Positions 60,078-64,000 of a DNA stretch of 64,000 nucleotides are shown here, one piece after another. A model generated the notes under the pieces. That model saw only the letters and a program-made list of their open reading frames with translations, was not told the origin of the DNA and did not search any database. The stretch is from Duncaniella sp. (GTDB lineage Bacteria > Bacteroidota > Bacteroidia > Bacteroidales > Muribaculaceae): NCBI GenBank assembly GCA_029056055.1, contig JAIDCC010000096.1, forward strand, positions 23,971 through 87,970. Reading direction: 5' to 3'. Each line of letters opens with the position of its first letter. Position 1 is the stretch's first letter. Made by a program: the position numbers and the translations under genes.

Positions 60078-62559
60078 TTTCTGCGAGGTGTTTGCCACTG
60101 TTCTGGTGCCGGTGCCCATAGCCGGTAGTTTCACCTACGCCATTCCCGATGACCTTCGCGCCGATGTCAAAGTCGGCGTCAGGGTCATCGTGCCGTTTGG
60201 AGCCAAGAAGCTTTACACCGGCATCGTCACGGGTCTCACCCCCATTGCGCCCGAGGGGTTCGATGTAAAACCTATTGTCGAGGTTGTCGAAGGTGGCCCC
60301 GTGGTGCGACACCCGCAGCTCAAATTTTGGGATTGGCTCGCCGATTATTACATCTCTACCCCCGGCGAAGTGTTCCGCGCCGCCATTCCCGCCGGATTGA
60401 AGGTTGAAAGCGAGACATTTGTCACAGCGGTTTCCGATTTCGAGGAATCTCCCGACGCGCCTCTCTCCGACACCGAACGCCGCGTCATGGAGACGCTGAT
60501 TCTTAACGGCGAAAAGAAGACTTCGCTCGACCTCCTCGCCAAGAAAACCGGGGTGGCCACTGTCGGTGCCGTCACCAATCGCCTCCTCGCCAAAGGGGCC
60601 GTGCGAATTTCCGAAAACCTCGTCGAACGCTATCATCCTCGCACCGATACCTACGTTCGCCTCACCTCCCCCAAAGGCGACAGCGAAGCCCTTCACATTG
60701 CTTTCGACTCTGTGCGCCGCGGCTCCATGCAGGAAAAAGCACTTCTTGCTATGGTCGAACTCTCCGGCTTCATGCGGCAGGCGCAGCCCCGGCTCCGTGA
60801 AGTGACACGCGCCGAACTTATCGAACGCACGGGTGTCACCACTTCCGTTCTCTCTTCCCTCGCCAAGAAAGGCCTCGTCGAAGTCTACAAGAAAACCATC
60901 GACCGCTTTCACTACGATGGCCCCGTTGGCGGCCCCCTCCCCTCGCTCAGTCATCCTCAGCAGAAGGCGCTCGCCGAAATCGAGCAGTCGTGGAAGGAGA
61001 AAGACATTACCCTCCTCCATGGTGTCACGTCAAGCGGAAAAACCGAAATCTACATCCGGCTCATCGACGCCATACTCTCCCAAGGGCTCCAGGTGCTCTA
61101 CCTCGTGCCCGAAATCGCCCTCACCACTCAGCTCACCCAACGTCTGCAGAAGGTGTTCGGGGCCCGTGTCGTCATCTACCACTCGCGCTACACCGACAAC
61201 GAACGTGTCGAAATCTGGAACCGTCTGCTTCATTCCAACGACCCCGTCGTGGTCATCGGCGCCCGCTCTTCCATCTTCCTTCCCTTCGCCCGACTCGGCC
61301 TTGTCATCGTCGACGAGGAACACGAATCTGCCTTCAAGCAGTTCGACCCCTCTCCTCGTTACAACGCACGCGATGCGGCCATGGTGCTCGCTTCGATGCA
61401 CGGGGCCAAGACCCTCCTCGGCTCAGCCACGCCCGCTGTCGACACCTACTACAAAGCTCTATCCGGACGTTTCGGCCTCGTGAGCCTCACCACTCGTTTC
61501 TCCGACATCCCCCTCCCCGACGTGCAGCTCGTCAATATGGTCGAAGCTCGCAAACGCGGACAGGTTGAAGGCATTTTTGCCGCCGAAACCAAGCAACTCA
61601 TCACCGACACTCTCACAGCCGACCGTCAGGCCATCATCTTCCTAAATCGTCGCGGCTACGCTCCCGTAGCGCGTTGCAGCCAATGCGGCTACGTTCCCAA
61701 ATGCGACAAGTGCGACGTCTCCCTCACCTATCATCGCCTCGCCGACCGACTCATTTGCCACTACTGCGGCACCCCCTACAACGTCCCTGCCGTGTGCCCT
61801 GCCTGCAAGGAACCCGCAATCGAAGTCCTCGGCTACGGCACCGAACGTCTCGAAGAAGAAATCGACTCTGCTTTCCCCGGAGTGAGCATCTCGCGCATGG
61901 ACCTCGACACCACCCGCAACAAATCCGGCTACGAAAACATCATCGAGGAATTCTCTCGCAAACGCACCCAAATCCTCGTCGGCACGCAGATGGTCACGAA
62001 GGGACTCGACTTCGAAGGCGTCGGCACAGTCGCCGTCGCCAACGCCGACACCATCATCAACCAGCCCGACTTCCGCGCCGCCGAACGCGCCTTCTGTATG
62101 CTCGAACAAGTCTCCGGACGCGCCGGCCGAAAAGACTCACGCGGCAAAGTAGCCATACAGACCTGGAGTCCCGAGCACCCTGTCTTCCCCTTCGTTCTCG
62201 CCCACGACTACCTCGGATTCTACAACGCCGAAATCGAAGAACGCCGCCGCTTCGCCTATCCCCCCTTCTCACGCATCGTCTTCATCACCCTCCGCAGCAA
62301 AGACCCTCAGGCCGTAGCCTCCTCAGCAGCCATCTATGCCCAGCGCCTTCGCGCCCTCCTCGGCTCACGCGTCAGCGGCCCCGACACACCCGCCGTCTCC
62401 CGCGTCAACACATGGCACCTCCGTCGCATCATGCTCAAAATTGAGCCCACCGCATCAATGACCAAAGTCAAAAGCCTCCTGCGCGACCTCCGCATCGAAC
62501 TCACCAACGCCCGCCTCCTCCCCTCCACCCAAATCCTCTACGACGTCGACCCCCAATAA
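60037..62559 (+). CDS. priA: Primosomal replication-restart helicase PriA
   Basis: Superfamily 2 3'-to-5' helicase that reloads replication at stalled forks; 840 residues from ATG 60037 (alternative in-frame start 59998). The N-terminal DNA-binding part contains VPVPIAGSFTYAIPDDLRAD. Walker A is LHGVTSSGKTEIY, Walker B is VIVDEEHESAFKQ. The zinc region is CSQCGYVPKCDKCDVSLTYH with LICHYCGTPYNVPAVCPACK. Helicase motif V/VI strings are VGTQMVTKGLDFEGVG and QVSGRAGRKD. All are intact. Overlap with rpiB indicates shared transcription. Confidence 0.96.
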   Translation: MQLASAKSPFAKSNFCEVFATVLVPVPIAGSFTYAIPDDLRADVKVGVRVIVPFGAKKLYTGIVTGLTPIAPEGFDVKPIVEVVEGGPVVRHPQLKFWDWLADYYISTPGEVFRAAIPAGLKVESETFVTAVSDFEESPDAPLSDTERRVMETLILNGEKKTSLDLLAKKTGVATVGAVTNRLLAKGAVRISENLVERYHPRTDTYVRLTSPKGDSEALHIAFDSVRRGSMQEKALLAMVELSGFMRQAQPRLREVTRAELIERTGVTTSVLSSLAKKGLVEVYKKTIDRFHYDGPVGGPLPSLSHPQQKALAEIEQSWKEKDITLLHGVTSSGKTEIYIRLIDAILSQGLQVLYLVPEIALTTQLTQRLQKVFGARVVIYHSRYTDNERVEIWNRLLHSNDPVVVIGARSSIFLPFARLGLVIVDEEHESAFKQFDPSPRYNARDAAMVLASMHGAKTLLGSATPAVDTYYKALSGRFGLVSLTTRFSDIPLPDVQLVNMVEARKRGQVEGIFAAETKQLITDTLTADRQAIIFLNRRGYAPVARCSQCGYVPKCDKCDVSLTYHRLADRLICHYCGTPYNVPAVCPACKEPAIEVLGYGTERLEEEIDSAFPGVSISRMDLDTTRNKSGYENIIEEFSRKRTQILVGTQMVTKGLDFEGVGTVAVANADTIINQPDFRAAERAFCMLEQVSGRAGRKDSRGKVAIQTWSPEHPVFPFVLAHDYLGFYNAEIEERRRFAYPPFSRIVFITLRSKDPQAVASSAAIYAQRLRALLGSRVSGPDTPAVSRVNTWHLRRIMLKIEPTASMTKVKSLLRDLRIELTNARLLPSTQILYDVDPQ

Positions 62560-62599
62560 GGTCGTCCCTGCTCAAATCCCTCCCCTTTTAAAAAAGTTT

Positions 62600-62639
62600 C
62601 GGAGGTGCAAGAGGGCTTTCTCCCCTGCTCACACCTCCG
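62600..62639. terminator. Hairpin between priA and the TerB-like gene
   Basis: CGGAGGTG and CACCTCCG pair around a partly paired 24-nt loop. The flanks (AAAAAAGTTT before, TCTAAATTTA after) could terminate either convergent gene. Confidence 0.55.
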
Positions 62640-62678
62640 CTCTAAATTTACTTTAGTCTGCGAAAACTCAGACTCAAA

Positions 62679-63608
62679 TTACTTTATCATCTTCTGAGCC
62701 ATGACAAGGCAGTTTACAATCTTGTCGCCATGACCACCGAGATAACTTTTCACGCCGGGCAGCGTTTCCAGACACTTCTCGATAGGCAACTCCTTGCCGA
62801 TTGCAGCAAAGAATTGCGCAGGATTATTCTTGTTGCCTGACGCCTTATAGGAGTCGACACTTTTCTTAAGAGTTGTCACCAGCGAGATGGCCATTCCTCC
62901 GACTGCCGGACTGAAAACCTGAACGACGGTCAAAGCTGAAATGACGATAGTAAAATCGACACTGCAAAGAAAGTCTACTACTCCCGCGACAGTATCCTTC
63001 TCGCGTACCACACGCAAATTCTTCTTTGTTGTAGTCTTCAGAATCTGACCCTCTTTTCCTCTGTTGGTATTCGGACGATAAGCCACCATGATTTCCTCAT
63101 AGATATCAGCCACCTTTCCGTCCGGAAGGTCCTCCGTGTCTACGAGGCGTCTCACAATCTCGGTGGGATACTTTGCGTCTATCACCTTCTTGACATTTCC
63201 GGTCATGAAGATTGCATTCAGACCTGCCTCGAAAGCCTGCATATTCAAGCCCAGTTTCGATGCCTCTTTGAGAATCATTGCGCGTTCCTCGTCCGAAAGA
63301 TAACCGTCTGCAAGCGCCATATCAATCAAAGATTTGAGCTCGGCCGTCATCTTAGTAGCCTCACTGTACTTCTTGAGAGGGATATTTCCATCCTGAAGCT
63401 CTTTGACCCCGCGCTCAGACATCAAGGTCTTTACCCACTTCTCAAACTTTTTGATGTCGACTCCTCGTTGCTTTGCCACGCCAAGAAGCATACTCTTCTC
63501 AGAAGACGTAAGAATTTTGTCGGCAAGAGCCATCTCGACCAACTGCACAAGATGTGCTCCAAACTCCTTTTCCGGATTTTCTGACTTTAAGCCGTCTAAC
63601 AAACCCAT
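62679..63608 (-). CDS. Tandem TerB-like domain protein with hydrophobic C-terminal region
   Basis: Protein of 309 residues from ATG 63608; the in-frame start at 63677 overlaps the -7 box and is rejected. Two TerB-like helical units are visible, about residues 12-65 (VQLVEMALADKILTSSEKSM) and 80-130 (KSLIDMALADGYLSDEERAM). A linker follows, then a hydrophobic stretch near 215-260 (FTIVISALTVVQVFSPAVGG, MAISLVTTL) that may insert in membrane. TerB domains occur in tellurite- and phage-stress systems and are metal-binding; the acidic residues DG/DEE fit that. The partner genes usual for such systems are not in view. Confidence 0.7.
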   Translation of the reverse strand: MGLLDGLKSENPEKEFGAHLVQLVEMALADKILTSSEKSMLLGVAKQRGVDIKKFEKWVKTLMSERGVKELQDGNIPLKKYSEATKMTAELKSLIDMALADGYLSDEERAMILKEASKLGLNMQAFEAGLNAIFMTGNVKKVIDAKYPTEIVRRLVDTEDLPDGKVADIYEEIMVAYRPNTNRGKEGQILKTTTKKNLRVVREKDTVAGVVDFLCSVDFTIVISALTVVQVFSPAVGGMAISLVTTLKKSVDSYKASGNKNNPAQFFAAIGKELPIEKCLETLPGVKSYLGGHGDKIVNCLVMAQKMIK

Positions 63609-63674
63609 ATTGATAATTGATTGGATATTTATAATTTTATTTTCAGTACACTCCCACCATTTCGGAAGTATTTG

Positions 63675-63682
63675 CAAAGTTA
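63675..63682 (-). promoter_or_regulatory. -7 box of the TerB-like gene (minus strand)
   Basis: TAACTTTG on the minus strand, 66 nt before the ATG at 63608. Confidence 0.6.
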
Positions 63683-64000
63683 ACCATTAATCCCAAAACC
63701 TCATTTACCCCCCTCTGTGAACATTAACTTCACACTTCCGCGACAATTATTTTCCCCCTTCCACTCTTCATTCGTTAAATTGATATTCTAATTGAGTCTT
63801 CTCATATTTAACGATTACATCATTTACTTATACTCCCCTCGCCCGTTTATATCTCCTCCATATCTCAACAAACATCACTCCCAACCGCACTGCAAAAATA
63901 CAACAACTCTCCCCTAAACCACTGCGATTATCCCAAATCCACCTATCCAAACACCTGTCTCGTAGACACATATCCAAGACAAACAGACAAGAGGAAATGT
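63683..64000. other. AT-rich intergenic stretch without a recognisable gene
   Basis: No frame of credible length or composition was seen. The plus strand is C/T-rich. One more minus-strand match to TAnnTTTG (TATTTTTG) lies at 63893-63900 but has no gene close downstream. The window ends here. Confidence 0.5.

Noticed and set aside
1-64000. tRNA or rRNA genes
   Set aside because: Intergenic regions were read for cloverleaf-like stems and conserved rRNA strings; none was seen, though a dedicated covariance search was not possible.

Overview
The window is about 64 kb of dense bacterial chromosome. SusC/SusD proteins, a LruC-domain lipoprotein, a DUF5723 protein, Bacteroidetes-type promoters (-7 consensus TAnnTTTG, seen many times) and A-rich rather than Shine-Dalgarno leaders all point to Bacteroidales. 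The fairly high GC of most genes would suit a gut Muribaculaceae-like genome, but that family assignment is inference. No rRNA, tRNA, CRISPR array or transposase gene was seen.

Layout. 1-8.1 kb: a small polysaccharide-utilisation block (5'-truncated susC, susD, alpha/beta hydrolase, GH106-like rhamnosidase). 8.1-10.5 kb: an AT-richer accessory patch with an AbiEi-like/Fic fusion flanked by an 86-bp direct repeat that carries its promoter and start codon; the second copy drives a small PH-domain membrane protein. 10.5-19.6 kb: rtcB, a beta-helix secreted protein, an AbiL/RloAB-like defence pair, and a LuxR regulator beside an outer-membrane receptor. 19.6-26.6 kb (minus): amt, then a redox cluster of membrane polyferredoxin, Tat-exported Fe-S aldo/keto reductase, a second divergent Fe-S aldo/keto reductase, DUF1893 and an ECF-type membrane protein. 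26.9-38.6 kb: GrpB, a DUF5131 protein, an EmrAB-TolC-like efflux operon, an Lrp regulator, then mtaB, GT2, an AraC regulator, a TPR protein and rsgA. 38.6-51 kb: GH43, pyk, a LruC lipoprotein, a GH28-GH105 fusion and an amidase/golvesin-type secreted protein; with GH106 these suggest use of pectin and rhamnogalacturonan. 51-56.5 kb: a lipoprotein/DUF5723 envelope pair, two small proteins and gluQ. 56.7-63.6 kb: housekeeping genes (yicC, gmk, nadD, DUF5063, rpiB, priA) and a tandem TerB-like protein.

The most unusual non-coding signal is a set of short foldback elements whose ends read AAGTA(A/T)GT...AC(A/T)TACTT. Family A has four ~183-bp copies, each a long imperfect hairpin. Family B has two copies (164 and 147 bp) differing by a 17-nt apex. 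Family C has one 165-bp copy with perfect 19-bp inverted ends, inserted inside a deleted family A copy. Several lie between a promoter and the start codon it serves, and two supply the stop codon of the adjacent gene. They encode nothing visible and look like MITE- or REP-like elements moved in trans, possibly acting as structured UTRs.

Besides the foldback elements, the best candidates for something little described are the Fic cassette with its duplicated promoter and the periplasm-facing Fe-S/aldo-keto reductase cluster.
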